Source: Methylocaldum szegediense (lineage in GTDB: Bacteria; Pseudomonadota; Gammaproteobacteria; Methylococcales; Methylococcaceae). From it: DNA of 64,000 bases. Position 1 is the stretch's first letter; every line of letters begins with the position of its first letter. The stretch spans positions 1,178,001 to 1,242,000 of the forward strand of contig NZ_OX458333.1 of the NCBI RefSeq assembly GCF_949769195.1, given 5' to 3'. A model generated the notes under the pieces. The model worked only from the letters and a program-made list of their open reading frames with translations. It was not told the DNA's origin and did not search any database. Shown here in pieces: positions 28,685 through 37,899 of this stretch. The translations under genes were made by a program, and so were the position numbers.

Positions 28685-31081
28685 ATGAAGTTCAGACTTA
28701 CTCGGCCGGTCGCGGCCTCGGTTGTCATGGCCGCGGTATTGGCGGCGTGTGGTGGAGCGGAGGAACGCAAGGCCGAGCACCTGGCACGGGGCCTTCGGTA
28801 TTTCGAGGCGCAGAACTTCGACAAGGCCAAGGTCGAATTCAAGAACGTGCTCCAGATCGACCCCAAGACGGCGAGCCCCTATTTCTATTTGGGCCAGATC
28901 GAAGAAGAGCAGAAGAACTGGCGGCAAGCCTTTGCCTATTACCAGAAGGCAGTGGAGCTCGATCCCAATCAGCGCGACGCTCAGCTCAAGTTGGCGAAGT
29001 TCTACCTGATGGTCAAGGATGCGGCCAAGGTGGCGGAACTTCTAGGACCGGTAGCAGAGGAAAGGCCCCAGGATCTCGAGGTTCGGCTGCTCAAGGCCGC
29101 GCTCTCGAATCTTCAAGGCGATGAAGCCTCGATGCTGGCTCAGCTCGAGGCCATCGTGGCGGAAGCCCCGGCGCGGCCCGATCCTTATCTGGTTCTGGCG
29201 CTTTACCGGGTGCAGAAGGGGCAGCCGACGGAGGCCCTGGCGGTGCTTGAGGCGGGACTCAAGACGCAGCCGAACCAGCCAGCGCTGCTGGCGGCCCTGG
29301 CTCGGCTGCAGCAGCAACAGGGCCAAGCGGAGGCAGCTGAGAAGACGATTGCCGCCTTGATCGCAGCCGAACCCGATAAGCTCCAACATCGGGTCATGCT
29401 GACTGAGCTGTATGTGAAAGAACGCCTTTGGGATAAGGCGGAGCAGGCGCTTCGTACGGCTATACGCGATTTCCCAGAAGACCCAAAGCCCGTCGTGTTG
29501 CTGGCGCAATATTTCGTGGGGCGGGGCGAAGGAAAGCGGGCCGTGAATGAGCTGACGGCGGCAATCAAATCGAGCGCAACAGAAAAGGCGACGGCCTTGC
29601 GCTTCAGCTTGGCGTCCATTCACGAGCGGCTCGGCGAGAACGATCGGGCGGAAGGCGTTTACCGAGGTCTCATCGACGATGGTGAAAGCAAACCGGACCG
29701 CCTCAAGGCGACGACCTTGCTGGCAGAACTCCTGGCGAAGCAGGGTCGCATGGATGAAGCTCAGGACCTCGTTGCCGAGGTACTAGCTGAGAATCCACAG
29801 GATCATCCGGCACTGTCGTTGCAAGGCCGGCTGGCACTGGCGCGGAAGGATGCGCAGGCTGCGATTGCGGCCTTCCGGGCCTTGCTCAAGGACCAGCCCG
29901 AAGCGGCGGACGTTCTGACCCGATTGGCTCAGGCCTATCTCCTCGACGGGAAGCCAGCGCTTGCACAGGAACAACTGGAGAAAGCGGTTGCCGCGCATCC
30001 CGATGAGTTTCGCTTGCACAAGCAGTTGGTCGAATTTCTGGTCGGACAGAAAAACCTCAGTCTCGCGCTAGACAAGATCAACGCCTTTCTCAAGGCGCAG
30101 CCGAAGCACCTCGACGGGCTCAATCTGAAGGCGGATCTGCTTCTCGCGAGCGAGCAGACTGAGGCTTTGGAGGGTCTTCTCAAGCAGATCTCGGCCGACT
30201 TCCCGGACAAGGCCGTCGGTCCGTACCGGCTGGGGCAGCTCTATCAGCGTCAGAAGCAGCCGGCGGCAGCGCTGGCACAATACGAAGAGGCGCTGGCGCG
30301 TGCGGCGAACGATTACGAGCCGTTGAAGGCTATCGTTTCGTTGCACTTGGCGGAAAAACAGCCCGACAAGGCCTTGGCTCGGATTCGGAAGCTCTTGAAG
30401 GACAATCCGAACCATCCGACAGCCTATCACGTACTGGCGCTTTACCATTTCGCACAGAAGCAGGAGGCGGAAGCCGTCAAGGCGCTCAACCGGGCGATCG
30501 AGATTAGTCCGAAATGGCCGCCGCCCTATCATACCCTCGCGTCTTATCATGAGGGTAAGAAAGAGCTGAAAGAGGCGGCGGCGGTATACCGGCGGGTCTT
30601 GGCGGTAGTGCCGGGGCAGGTAGCGGCAAGGATGGGGTTGGCGCGGGTTCTCGAGCAGGAAAAGGACTGGAAGGGCGCCATAGCCGAATATGAAGCGGTG
30701 CTAAAGCAACAGCCGAACCATGCTCTGGCCGCCAACAACCTTGCGGCGCTGCTGAGCATGGATGTGGACGACCGGTCCCGACTTGAGCGTGCGCTGAAGC
30801 TGGCGGCGCGGTTCGAGAATGCGGCGGAGCCGGCGTTTCTGGACACTCTAGGCTGGATTCACTATCAGTTGGGCGACTTGACGAAGGCAAGGCCGCTCCT
30901 CGAGAAAGCGGTGGAGCGGGCGCCGGACGCGCCGATCTTCCAATACCACCTTGGTATGGTGCATCTCAAGGAGGGCGATAGGGCAAAGGCAAAGGAACGG
31001 CTGGAGAAAGCCATGGTCGAGAAAGGCGACTACCCGGGTCTGGATGAAGCTAAACAGGCACTTGCCAGCCTCTCCGAATGA
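28685..31081 (+). CDS. PrsT-like TPR lipoprotein of exosortase/PEP-CTERM system
   Basis: The 798-residue protein has a lipoprotein signal with the lipobox LAAC, the lipidated Cys being residue 22. The rest is built almost entirely of tetratricopeptide repeats (about 20 units, for example ARGLRYFEAQNFDKAKVEFK at 34-53). It resembles the large TPR lipoprotein PrsT that accompanies exosortase and exopolysaccharide loci. It probably scaffolds export or protein sorting at a membrane surface. Its stop overlaps the start of the next TPR gene by four bases. Confidence 0.85.
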   Translation: MKFRLTRPVAASVVMAAVLAACGGAEERKAEHLARGLRYFEAQNFDKAKVEFKNVLQIDPKTASPYFYLGQIEEEQKNWRQAFAYYQKAVELDPNQRDAQLKLAKFYLMVKDAAKVAELLGPVAEERPQDLEVRLLKAALSNLQGDEASMLAQLEAIVAEAPARPDPYLVLALYRVQKGQPTEALAVLEAGLKTQPNQPALLAALARLQQQQGQAEAAEKTIAALIAAEPDKLQHRVMLTELYVKERLWDKAEQALRTAIRDFPEDPKPVVLLAQYFVGRGEGKRAVNELTAAIKSSATEKATALRFSLASIHERLGENDRAEGVYRGLIDDGESKPDRLKATTLLAELLAKQGRMDEAQDLVAEVLAENPQDHPALSLQGRLALARKDAQAAIAAFRALLKDQPEAADVLTRLAQAYLLDGKPALAQEQLEKAVAAHPDEFRLHKQLVEFLVGQKNLSLALDKINAFLKAQPKHLDGLNLKADLLLASEQTEALEGLLKQISADFPDKAVGPYRLGQLYQRQKQPAAALAQYEEALARAANDYEPLKAIVSLHLAEKQPDKALARIRKLLKDNPNHPTAYHVLALYHFAQKQEAEAVKALNRAIEISPKWPPPYHTLASYHEGKKELKEAAAVYRRVLAVVPGQVAARMGLARVLEQEKDWKGAIAEYEAVLKQQPNHALAANNLAALLSMDVDDRSRLERALKLAARFENAAEPAFLDTLGWIHYQLGDLTKARPLLEKAVERAPDAPIFQYHLGMVHLKEGDRAKAKERLEKAMVEKGDYPGLDEAKQALASLSE

Positions 31082-32610
31082 TGACGTTTTTACAGAGGGG
31101 CCAGGCCGCCGTTCAATCCCGAAATCTGGTTGAAGCCGCCGGCTGGTTCGAAAAAGCCGTGGCGGAAAACCCGAAAGACGGCCAGGCCAAGGCTTGCCTT
31201 GGGCAGACCTTGTGCTGGCTGGGCCGGCGCGAGCAGGGCATCGCCCATCTGCGCCAATCGGGCCAGTTGTTGCTGAAAAAAGCCCGGAAGAGCCGGGATA
31301 TCAGCTTGCTGCTGGGACTGGCCGAGCAGCTGCAATTTTGGAACGACTACCGTGGATCGTTGGAGCTGCTCAAGCAAGCGGTGCAAATCGACGGCTCCAA
31401 GGTTCGTGGTTTTCAACTGCTGGCGCTTGCCCATTCGAGGCTGAACGAGAACAAACCCGCCTTATCCGCCGCGCGTAAAGCGGTGAGGTTGGCGCCGCAC
31501 AGCGGCGTGCTGCAAATCTTGCTGGCGACTCTGGAAACGGACGACCGCCAATACGAGGAGGCCAAGCGGCGCCTCGAAAAAGTCCTAACGGGCTTTCCGA
31601 CGCCTGAAGAGAAATTCAGGGCGCATAAGGAGCTGGCGCGGGTTCTTGACAAGCTCGAGACGTACGAACAGGTGTTCGGCCATTTGCGCGCCGCCGGGGA
31701 TGTGGCTGGTTTATTGCCCGAGGTTAAGAAGCAGGACGCTGCTCTTGTTCCGACCCTGATTAAGACCAACACCTTAGGTTTTACCCGCGAGTTGCTGGAG
31801 CGTTGGTCGTGCGCCGGGCTTCCTCGGGATGAGTCGAGGAAGCTCGTGTTTATCGTGGGCTTCATGCGCTCCGGGACGACGCTTACCCAGGAAGTGCTCG
31901 ATTCCCACCCGGATGTTTTCGTCGCCGATGAAACCGATCTGATCGTCACTTTGAGGAACGAATTGCATCGAATGGCCGGAACGGCCGGAACGACCCCTGA
32001 ACTGCTCGAAAATATCGATATCCCGGGCGTCACCCATCTGCGCCGGTTCTATTGGGAGCGGGCTCGAGGACGGTTTGGAGAAAAGATCGACCGCCGCCCG
32101 GTATTCGTGGACAAGACGACCATGAATACGATCGATCTCGGTCTCATTAATTGCCTTTTTCCCGACGCCAAGGTCGTTTTCGTTATGCGCGACCCGCGCG
32201 ACGTGTGTTTGAGCTGTTTTATGCAGACCATGGCGCCGACGCCCTCCACCGTTCACGTTCTGCAGTGGGAGAGGACGGCGGCCTTTTACGCCGAAGTCAT
32301 GGAGTGGTGGATGTGCATAAGGTCGCGAATGACAATGGACTTCTACGAACTTCGCTACGAGGATGCAGTATTCCGATTCGAGGAGAGTTTCCGGAAAGTG
32401 TTCGATTTCGTCGGCCTCGACTGGGATCCATCGGTCGCCGAGTTCCACAAACGGGTAGCAGGGAAATACGTCAACAGCCCGAGCCACGGCCAAGTGGCTC
32501 AACCGCTTTACACGTCTTCAGTGGGACGCTGGAAACACTACGAAGCGGAGTTTGCGCCGATCTCGAAGATGCTGGAGCCTTTCGTCACCGCTTTCGGATA
32601 TGAACGGTGA
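31078..32610 (+). CDS. TPR-domain sulfotransferase
   Basis: The 510-residue protein combines an N-terminal TPR region (residues 1-220) with a PAPS-dependent sulfotransferase domain. The 5'-phosphosulfate loop reads IVGFMRSGTTLTQEVLDSHP at about 259-278, and the 3'-phosphate motif is VVFVMRDPRDVCLSCF. The domain probably sulfates a polysaccharide or a protein. Translational coupling to the PrsT-like gene (ATGATGA junction) ties it to the surface system. No signal peptide is seen, so it should act in the cytoplasm. Confidence 0.9.
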   Translation: MMTFLQRGQAAVQSRNLVEAAGWFEKAVAENPKDGQAKACLGQTLCWLGRREQGIAHLRQSGQLLLKKARKSRDISLLLGLAEQLQFWNDYRGSLELLKQAVQIDGSKVRGFQLLALAHSRLNENKPALSAARKAVRLAPHSGVLQILLATLETDDRQYEEAKRRLEKVLTGFPTPEEKFRAHKELARVLDKLETYEQVFGHLRAAGDVAGLLPEVKKQDAALVPTLIKTNTLGFTRELLERWSCAGLPRDESRKLVFIVGFMRSGTTLTQEVLDSHPDVFVADETDLIVTLRNELHRMAGTAGTTPELLENIDIPGVTHLRRFYWERARGRFGEKIDRRPVFVDKTTMNTIDLGLINCLFPDAKVVFVMRDPRDVCLSCFMQTMAPTPSTVHVLQWERTAAFYAEVMEWWMCIRSRMTMDFYELRYEDAVFRFEESFRKVFDFVGLDWDPSVAEFHKRVAGKYVNSPSHGQVAQPLYTSSVGRWKHYEAEFAPISKMLEPFVTAFGYER

Positions 32611-32690
32611 GAGCCAGAAATCGTGTGGGGAAGCCGATTGCCGAACCCGGGCCGGCCCTACGAGATAGGGGAACGGGTTTATTCCGGACC

Positions 32691-32945
32691 GTTTTCAATA
32701 AGACATTAATTTTTGTAGGGTGGGTTAGGCCGTAAGGCCGTAACCCACCGAGCGACCTCGGACCTTTCCTGAGCCCTTCAACAATGCTCAGCACAGGCTC
32801 TTCGACTGAGCTCAGGACAGGCTAACCCACCCTCTCATAGCCCAGTCAAGTCCCCAATTTCTGGTTCTCGAGCAATCCTCTTTGCCAGCACGAAACCGGG
32901 GCGCCTACGATTAATGTTCACTCGAATGCCGAATGGAATTAGGTA
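32691..32945. repeat. Palindromic intergenic repeat, copy 2, split by two insertions
   Basis: It matches copy 1 at 9571-9708: the left end (TTTTCAATAAG...GTAGGGTGGGTTAGGCCG...TAACCCACCG) and right end (CTACGATTAATGTTCACTCG) are both recognisable. The middle is interrupted by about 54 bases at roughly 32768-32821 that are themselves palindromic (TCCTGAGC...GCTCAGGA). About 70 unrelated bases before 32904 form a second interruption. It shows nested insertion of one repeat family into another. Confidence 0.7.
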
Positions 32946-33225
32946 GAGGTAGTAGCGCCGAACGGTTCCGACATTCGCCGGAAGCGATTCGCCCATTGGA
33001 CAAGCTTATTTCAGCCTCAGGAACCACAGGAGTGGCTTCGGTCTGTGACCGATCTCGACTTGCGTCCAGGTATTCGCCTGGGCGCAAGGATACGAGAATC
33101 AAGGAGGGAGCATTCCCCTAGCGGTTCCCGAGGGGAAACTCCCGAATCCGCCGCGAACGTTGGGTCCAACCGAAGCCCGTTATCGGCAGGGAATCAGAAG
33201 AAGCGATGCGGCATCATGGAGACAA
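32946..33225. other. Intergenic region after repeat, no gene seen
   Basis: No coding sequence is supported. A GC-rich imperfect inverted repeat occurs near 33055-33095 (TTGCGTCCAGG...CCTGGGCGCAA) and may act at the 3' end of the convergent transcripts. Confidence 0.45.
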
Positions 33226-33999
33226 TCACGTCCATGTTCCCCGTTTCCGCAGTCCCGTTAATGTCAGAAGCCCCGTGAGGAAGAACCACACCGCAGCAGG
33301 AAGGGGGACGGGCGACGCCTGTAAGTAGCCGTCAATACTCACGTCGACGTACAAACCTCCCGAGTCATTCGGGCCTAGGACGAACAGCACTGGATCGGAT
33401 TGAAATGACGTTGCCTGATGATTCGGGCCGACTGCCGAGGCGGTGGCGAACGCGAAGCCCAAATAGGGAGAAACATCCATCCAGCCCGGCAAGGAAAAGT
33501 CGTAATCATAGGTCCGGTAGTAATCGAGAAAAATACTGGTGTCCGCAAACTGGCCGCTAGCAGTAGCACTCAGATCGAAGTCCAACGTGACTTCGATGGA
33601 ATAGCTGTCGCTGCTCAGATTGTTGAACTCGAGACTGAACCATCCGAGGTAGTGAGAGGCGACCGTTCCATCGCTCGCGTTGCCGCTTACTGCAAATGTC
33701 CGACTGAAACTGCTTCCGACGCTAATCGGGCCGACGGTTGGATTGTTAGCCGTAACTGCCCCGTCACCTGTGGTCGATACATAGGAATCGGGAGCGCCCG
33801 GCTGTTCGAAAGAACCGAGAATCTCAAGTCCTAAGAGGTCGCCAGGATTGCTGAGGTTGGTGATGCTGTTAACGGTATAGGTGACCGTCGCGTAGCTGCT
33901 GAAGGCGCTGGCTGCCCAAGCCGTGTGGCCGGAAGACAAACTCGCCAGCGCCAAGATGGCAAATAGCTTTGGGGTCCTGATCTTGATCAGTGACGTCAT
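33226..33999 (-). CDS. VPLPA-CTERM sorted surface protein
   Basis: The 257-residue protein has a signal peptide ending near GHTAWA and a beta-rich middle. It ends in a sorting signal, VPLPAAVWFFLTGLLTLTGL followed by RKR, at about residues 231-253. This tripartite tail (VPLPA motif, hydrophobic helix, basic end) is the target of exosortase D, which is encoded at 62 kb. The function of the middle part is unknown. It lies 99 bases after the di-haem peroxidase gene on the same strand, so it is probably in one transcript with it. Confidence 0.88.
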   Translation of the reverse strand: MTSLIKIRTPKLFAILALASLSSGHTAWAASAFSSYATVTYTVNSITNLSNPGDLLGLEILGSFEQPGAPDSYVSTTGDGAVTANNPTVGPISVGSSFSRTFAVSGNASDGTVASHYLGWFSLEFNNLSSDSYSIEVTLDFDLSATASGQFADTSIFLDYYRTYDYDFSLPGWMDVSPYLGFAFATASAVGPNHQATSFQSDPVLFVLGPNDSGGLYVDVSIDGYLQASPVPLPAAVWFFLTGLLTLTGLRKRGTWT

Positions 34000-34098
34000 G
34001 GTGGTTTCCTACATTTTAGCGGTCGATGTGGACGGTGAGCCGAGCGTTCAATGAAGGCCCGGCTTACCTCGGTGTAACCCCGGTCGGTATCGGCCCGA

Positions 34099-36354
34099 TT
34101 AGGGATCTAGATAATCCTCGAATGGACGAATCGGATCCGGCCGACCGTTTGCGCCGACCGCCGGTATCGTCAAAGTATCGTCCGCGGCCAAACTCGGATG
34201 CACGGGATTACCCGCGGCCACCGATTGGTGATCCCCTGTGTGTCCATTGGGAATGAAGATTTCCGGGTGATCGAACGGCGCCCTTTCGTAGCGTACGCGG
34301 TCGTCGGTAAAGGTTTTCAAGAAGGCAACCAAGTTGGCGCGATGGGTAGGACTGGGAGCCAAGTTTATGGCGTTCACGAAGGATTGCTTATCCGGATTGT
34401 CAACATTGCCGTGACGCGCGTAAAACTCGATTACTTCCTCCAAGGTCGCCATGCTGCCGTTATGCATATAAGGTCCCGTCAGTTCGACGTTACGTAAGCC
34501 TGGTATCTTGAAAACCGCTTTCTTGGCCACGGCCAGCTTGGCGGGGGCCGAAACGAGAGCGGCGTTCGCGGCTGCAATGGTAGGAATATAGCTACGGGTT
34601 GGGTTGAGGCAGTTTTGATTGCGCAAAACGCCTTCTCTGCTGCCGTCAAGCTCAATTCCGTCGGGTGCGGTAAAGACCGTGGGAACGACGGTATTGACGT
34701 TGCCTGCCAATGGCGACAGAAAATCGCAGCTGCGGACGGTATCGATACCGGGGTCGACGATTTCAGAGTAATTGCCCAGTAGGTACTGCACGTACTGATC
34801 GGCATACGACAAAGGATTGCCGAAATCGTCGACGCCGCCGACGCCGGGATCCTCATCCGGGTCGCGCACTCCGGTATTGGCGAATCCCATGTCGATCAGG
34901 CGTTGACCGCCCGCCATGGTATCGCGGGTTACGAGATTGACATACCGGTTGATACCGGCAGCTGCAGCTCCTCCCATAAAACCCAGAGCATCCGGGCCGT
35001 ACGGGATCAGGTGATGATCCGGACCGAAAAACTTGCCGGGTGTTGGCGTCACCAACATGCTATTCGTGACTAGCGCGGCGGTCGTCATGGTCGGTCCTCC
35101 ATGACACAGGTTGCAGTGGTTGCTGAGAAAGGCATTGAATCCATCTTTTAACGCAGCGATTTCCTCCGGCGTTTTGCCCATGCCTTCCCAGGTAGGCTCA
35201 TGTGTCACTGGGTCACGAGGGGTTAGATCGATCGGCGCCTGATCCGATATCAGCGTGGATTCATAAAGCTGAATCGCTATGCCGAAAAACATGGCAAAGT
35301 TGGCTTCCATCTGGTTGTACGGCATTTGCCCAGGCGGTCCGCCGAATGGACCGATGCCGGTGTAAGACCAGAATTTCGGGTTGAACGCCTGCATGATCAT
35401 GTTCTTGTAAGTGGTGTTCAGACCCGGCTTAAGATTTCCCTCCGAACTGAGGCTGAAGGGCCCCAGAACGCTGTCTTCGTGATGCACTTTCTGATACTGC
35501 AAAGGCTGGCGCAGCAATAGTTTTCTTCCGATGTCGGGCCAAGACCGCTCCCTGCAACCCATTTCGGAATCGCTTAAAGGCGGCGCCACCGCCTGCGAGG
35601 CGAGTGAGGAGTTTTCCAGGCGCAAGCGTTGCTTGACCACGGTCCGGGCGTTGACTTTTATCCAGACGCCGGCGTCGGGGTCGCGATCGCCCCATGGGCT
35701 GCTGCCGTTGAAGATGTTATTAGCGCGACCATCCCAGAAATTCCGGTGGTTGAATACGGCGTTGATGACGGTGGGCGTGTTCCGCGGCTCGACCCGTCTC
35801 GTCCGAACGTGGTTGACGTGAAAAGCGGGGTCGTCGCTTGGGATGCACTGGTCGTTGGTTCCGCTGAATGTCGAAGCGCCGGTAAATTTGCCGCTGAACG
35901 TGCCGGATGAAGAAACCACATCGTCGGTCGAGAACGCGACTCCGCTTTCCTGATTCAAGGGATCGTTGAACCGGAAAGTCGGGAAGTCCCGGCGAGTCAA
36001 AGTGTAATTGGGCCCCCCGGAGCCTGACGGCAGCGCTTCGAACGTCTGACCGGTCGGCTTGCTACTCTTGTCCCCGGGATTGAGCTGGTTCTTGACGCGC
36101 CGGTCCGCTCCGGCATGGAAATGACACGAGGCACAGGCCATGCCGTCGCTGCCGACGTTCATATCCCAGAAAAGCGCCTTGCCAAGGGCGATCGCCATGT
36201 TTTTATCGACGACTATGGGATCGGGACCGTCCAAAAGACCCGGTACAGGGGGAATGGGTACCTTTTGCAATGGTAAGGGCTCGGGTCCGTGGGCCAAGGC
36301 TGAGTGCGCCGCAAACAGGAATCCTCCCAATACGATGTAATCGCTAATTCGCAT
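34099..36354 (-). CDS. Large exported di-haem cytochrome c peroxidase family protein (SACCP-like)
   Basis: The 751-residue protein belongs to the bacterial di-haem peroxidase/MauG superfamily and resembles the surface-associated cytochrome c peroxidase of Methylococcus by size and layout. Haem c sites are CASCH (74-78) and CNLCH (414-418). The signal peptide (FLFAAHSALA) predicts mature residue 1 as His22 (HGPEPLPLQ). Insertions between the haem domains make it about twice the size of classical CcpA. Relatives oxidise tryptophans of partner proteins or reduce peroxide. The downstream partner gene encodes a VPLPA-CTERM protein. Confidence 0.9.
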   Translation of the reverse strand: MRISDYIVLGGFLFAAHSALAHGPEPLPLQKVPIPPVPGLLDGPDPIVVDKNMAIALGKALFWDMNVGSDGMACASCHFHAGADRRVKNQLNPGDKSSKPTGQTFEALPSGSGGPNYTLTRRDFPTFRFNDPLNQESGVAFSTDDVVSSSGTFSGKFTGASTFSGTNDQCIPSDDPAFHVNHVRTRRVEPRNTPTVINAVFNHRNFWDGRANNIFNGSSPWGDRDPDAGVWIKVNARTVVKQRLRLENSSLASQAVAPPLSDSEMGCRERSWPDIGRKLLLRQPLQYQKVHHEDSVLGPFSLSSEGNLKPGLNTTYKNMIMQAFNPKFWSYTGIGPFGGPPGQMPYNQMEANFAMFFGIAIQLYESTLISDQAPIDLTPRDPVTHEPTWEGMGKTPEEIAALKDGFNAFLSNHCNLCHGGPTMTTAALVTNSMLVTPTPGKFFGPDHHLIPYGPDALGFMGGAAAAGINRYVNLVTRDTMAGGQRLIDMGFANTGVRDPDEDPGVGGVDDFGNPLSYADQYVQYLLGNYSEIVDPGIDTVRSCDFLSPLAGNVNTVVPTVFTAPDGIELDGSREGVLRNQNCLNPTRSYIPTIAAANAALVSAPAKLAVAKKAVFKIPGLRNVELTGPYMHNGSMATLEEVIEFYARHGNVDNPDKQSFVNAINLAPSPTHRANLVAFLKTFTDDRVRYERAPFDHPEIFIPNGHTGDHQSVAAGNPVHPSLAADDTLTIPAVGANGRPDPIRPFEDYLDP

Positions 36355-36430
36355 TTTTCACCTCGAAGAAACCAGCGCCCGGGACCCCCCTCCAAGTTCC
36401 GTCGCTCGAAAGGCCTAGCGATGTTCAAAA

Positions 36431-36463
36431 AAAGCGGGGTAGGGAAGACAATCCCTAACCCCG
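36431..36463 (-). terminator. Intrinsic terminator after the 36.6 kb VPIPA protein gene
   Basis: On the minus strand CGGGGTTAGGGA pairs with TCCCTACCCCG around a short loop and is followed by seven T residues. It should end transcription of the gene at 36559-37317 before the peroxidase gene, giving the latter a separate promoter or only read-through. Confidence 0.8.
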
Positions 36464-36469
36464 GCTCGG

Positions 36470-36552
36470 GTAGCTCGGATGTAGCGAAACGGGATCTGGC
36501 GGTGTTTCCTCGGATCCCATTCAATCGCCCTTATTCGGGCTACCCGCTCTTT
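36470..36552. repeat. Imperfect inverted repeat, GGGTAGC type
   Basis: The ends CGGGTAGCTCGGATGTAGCG and its partial complement CGGGCTACCCG bracket GGGATC...GGATCCC. This resembles the intergenic CGGGTAGC...GCTACCCG repeats of many proteobacteria. It sits between the terminator and the gene at 36559. Confidence 0.6.
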
Positions 36553-36558
36553 GTCAAA

Positions 36559-37317
36559 TCAGGCGTTTGCTGCGCCCGCTTTCCGTCTGCCGAGCGATAC
36601 CAGACCCATTAGCCCGGTACCGAACAGCCAAACCGCGGCGGGAATGGGGACGGCGCTGACGGGAGCGCCCAACACGATGTTGTCGAGCTCCATGGCAAAT
36701 CGTTTCCCGTCCGCCGGGGTCAGCGGATAGCCCTTGTAATGGATCCAGAAGGCGTTGATATTGTTAAACGCCTCGTCCAGCTCCAACGTGCCGTCGAAGC
36801 CGTTGGCGACCGTTTGATAAGCAACCCGGGTGGGATAATTGGTGCCGTCGCCGGATGCGAGGTCCGGATTCAATGCGGTGTTGAAACCGAGGATTTCCCA
36901 AACGTCATCGGGACCATTGTCGCGATTCCCAGCCCTGAGGGGGGCGTGGAAATCTAAGGACTGGAGGCTGAACGCGCTGCCGTCGATAGCGCGGATGTAA
37001 ATGCCCGACGAATCGGCATGGTAGCCGAGCAGGAAACTAAAGTCCTCGGCTTCGTTTTGATGCACATGAGCGATCGGATTGGTCGGATCGGCTACGATGC
37101 CGATGGCAAAGCCGTCTTCGTAATAGCATCCATTACCGCCGGCTCCGGGGCAGTTGCCGCCGGCGACGGGCTCGATGTTGGCATGACCGGCATAGGACCC
37201 GAAGGCCATGCCTTCGAAATCTATGGTTACGGGATCAACTATAGCGGCGCTAGCGCTGCCGGTAGTCAAGGCCAGCGCCGAAAACGCCAACCCTAAGATT
37301 GTTTTTGACGTCGTCAT
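36559..37317 (-). CDS. VPIPA-CTERM sorted surface protein, twin of a domain in the DUF3570 protein
   Basis: The 252-residue protein has a signal peptide ending TGSASA and a beta-rich domain at residues 30-216 with a paired cysteine loop (GNCPGAGGNGCYYEDGF). It ends with the sorting tail VPIPAAVWLFGTGLMGLVSL plus GRRK. Its domain recurs almost unchanged inside the DUF3570 protein encoded divergently at 38.9 kb. The fold is unidentified; a jelly-roll or carbohydrate-binding role is possible but not shown. Confidence 0.88.
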   Translation of the reverse strand: MTTSKTILGLAFSALALTTGSASAAIVDPVTIDFEGMAFGSYAGHANIEPVAGGNCPGAGGNGCYYEDGFAIGIVADPTNPIAHVHQNEAEDFSFLLGYHADSSGIYIRAIDGSAFSLQSLDFHAPLRAGNRDNGPDDVWEILGFNTALNPDLASGDGTNYPTRVAYQTVANGFDGTLELDEAFNNINAFWIHYKGYPLTPADGKRFAMELDNIVLGAPVSAVPIPAAVWLFGTGLMGLVSLGRRKAGAANA

Positions 37318-37899
37318 TTAAATCTCCTGTAAACCTGTGGTTGTGAATCCGGTATCTCCGTTCGGCAGAGGCGCACGACTCTCCAGGAACCACGGAATTT
37401 CCGGGCGACAAATGCCAAACGGACATTCGGTCCATGGAAGCGCCGATACAGCCGGCTTTAGGCTGAATCAGGCGAGAGTGCCGCCGTGTTTGCTCCTTCT
37501 ACAGCTACAGCGGTCGACCTCCGGCGCAGTAACGAGCAAATTACATACCACGCACCAGTGCTGCTCGTCGTCTTAGCATCCATTTCACCCAAACACCGTA
37601 AACCTCATGATTTGTACGACATTCTCCCGAGCATCGGTCTTGGCCGCACGGTCAGGCGTGGGTGTGGCATTTCAAGCGTTTTGATGCGTGATAAGCCTCA
37701 GACAGAAGCATCGGCAGTTCACCCGCGCCGAACAAGCCGACGACGCGTGAAGCCTCCGGTAGGTACGCTGGAGTGTGAATTTGAAAGCAAAAACCGTCCG
37801 GTATCGGTGTCGAGGATATGTGCGCGGAACCGATGGCACGGTCCGTGCTGAAACGGGCGACGGTGAACAGTCCGTTACCGGGGATTTACGCACAGAACA
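37318..37899. other. Divergent promoter region
   Basis: This 580-base region separates the leftward VPIPA protein gene from the rightward tlpA operon. It contains the sigma-54-like site at 37834-37849. No gene is supported; short open frames show no family resemblance. Confidence 0.5.
37834..37849 (+). promoter_or_regulatory. Sigma-54-like promoter of the tlpA-DUF4266-DUF3570-apbE operon
   Basis: TGGCACGGTCCGTGCT matches the -24/-12 consensus TGGCAC-N5-TTGCT with one mismatch and correct spacing. It lies 51 bases before the tlpA-like start codon. It is also a short inverted repeat (GCACGG-T-CCGTGC), so a repressor site cannot be excluded. Confidence 0.65.

Noticed and set aside
28040-28927. 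Minus-strand frame of 295 codons upstream of the PrsT-like gene
   Set aside because: It runs into the PrsT-like gene, is Arg/Ser/Cys-rich and reads the Wza-like fossil in the wrong frame.
35800-35900. TGAS sequence in the di-haem peroxidase as a flavinylation site
   Set aside because: The segment SGKFTGAST lacks the Asp three residues before the Thr-Gly, so it does not fit the ApbE consensus.
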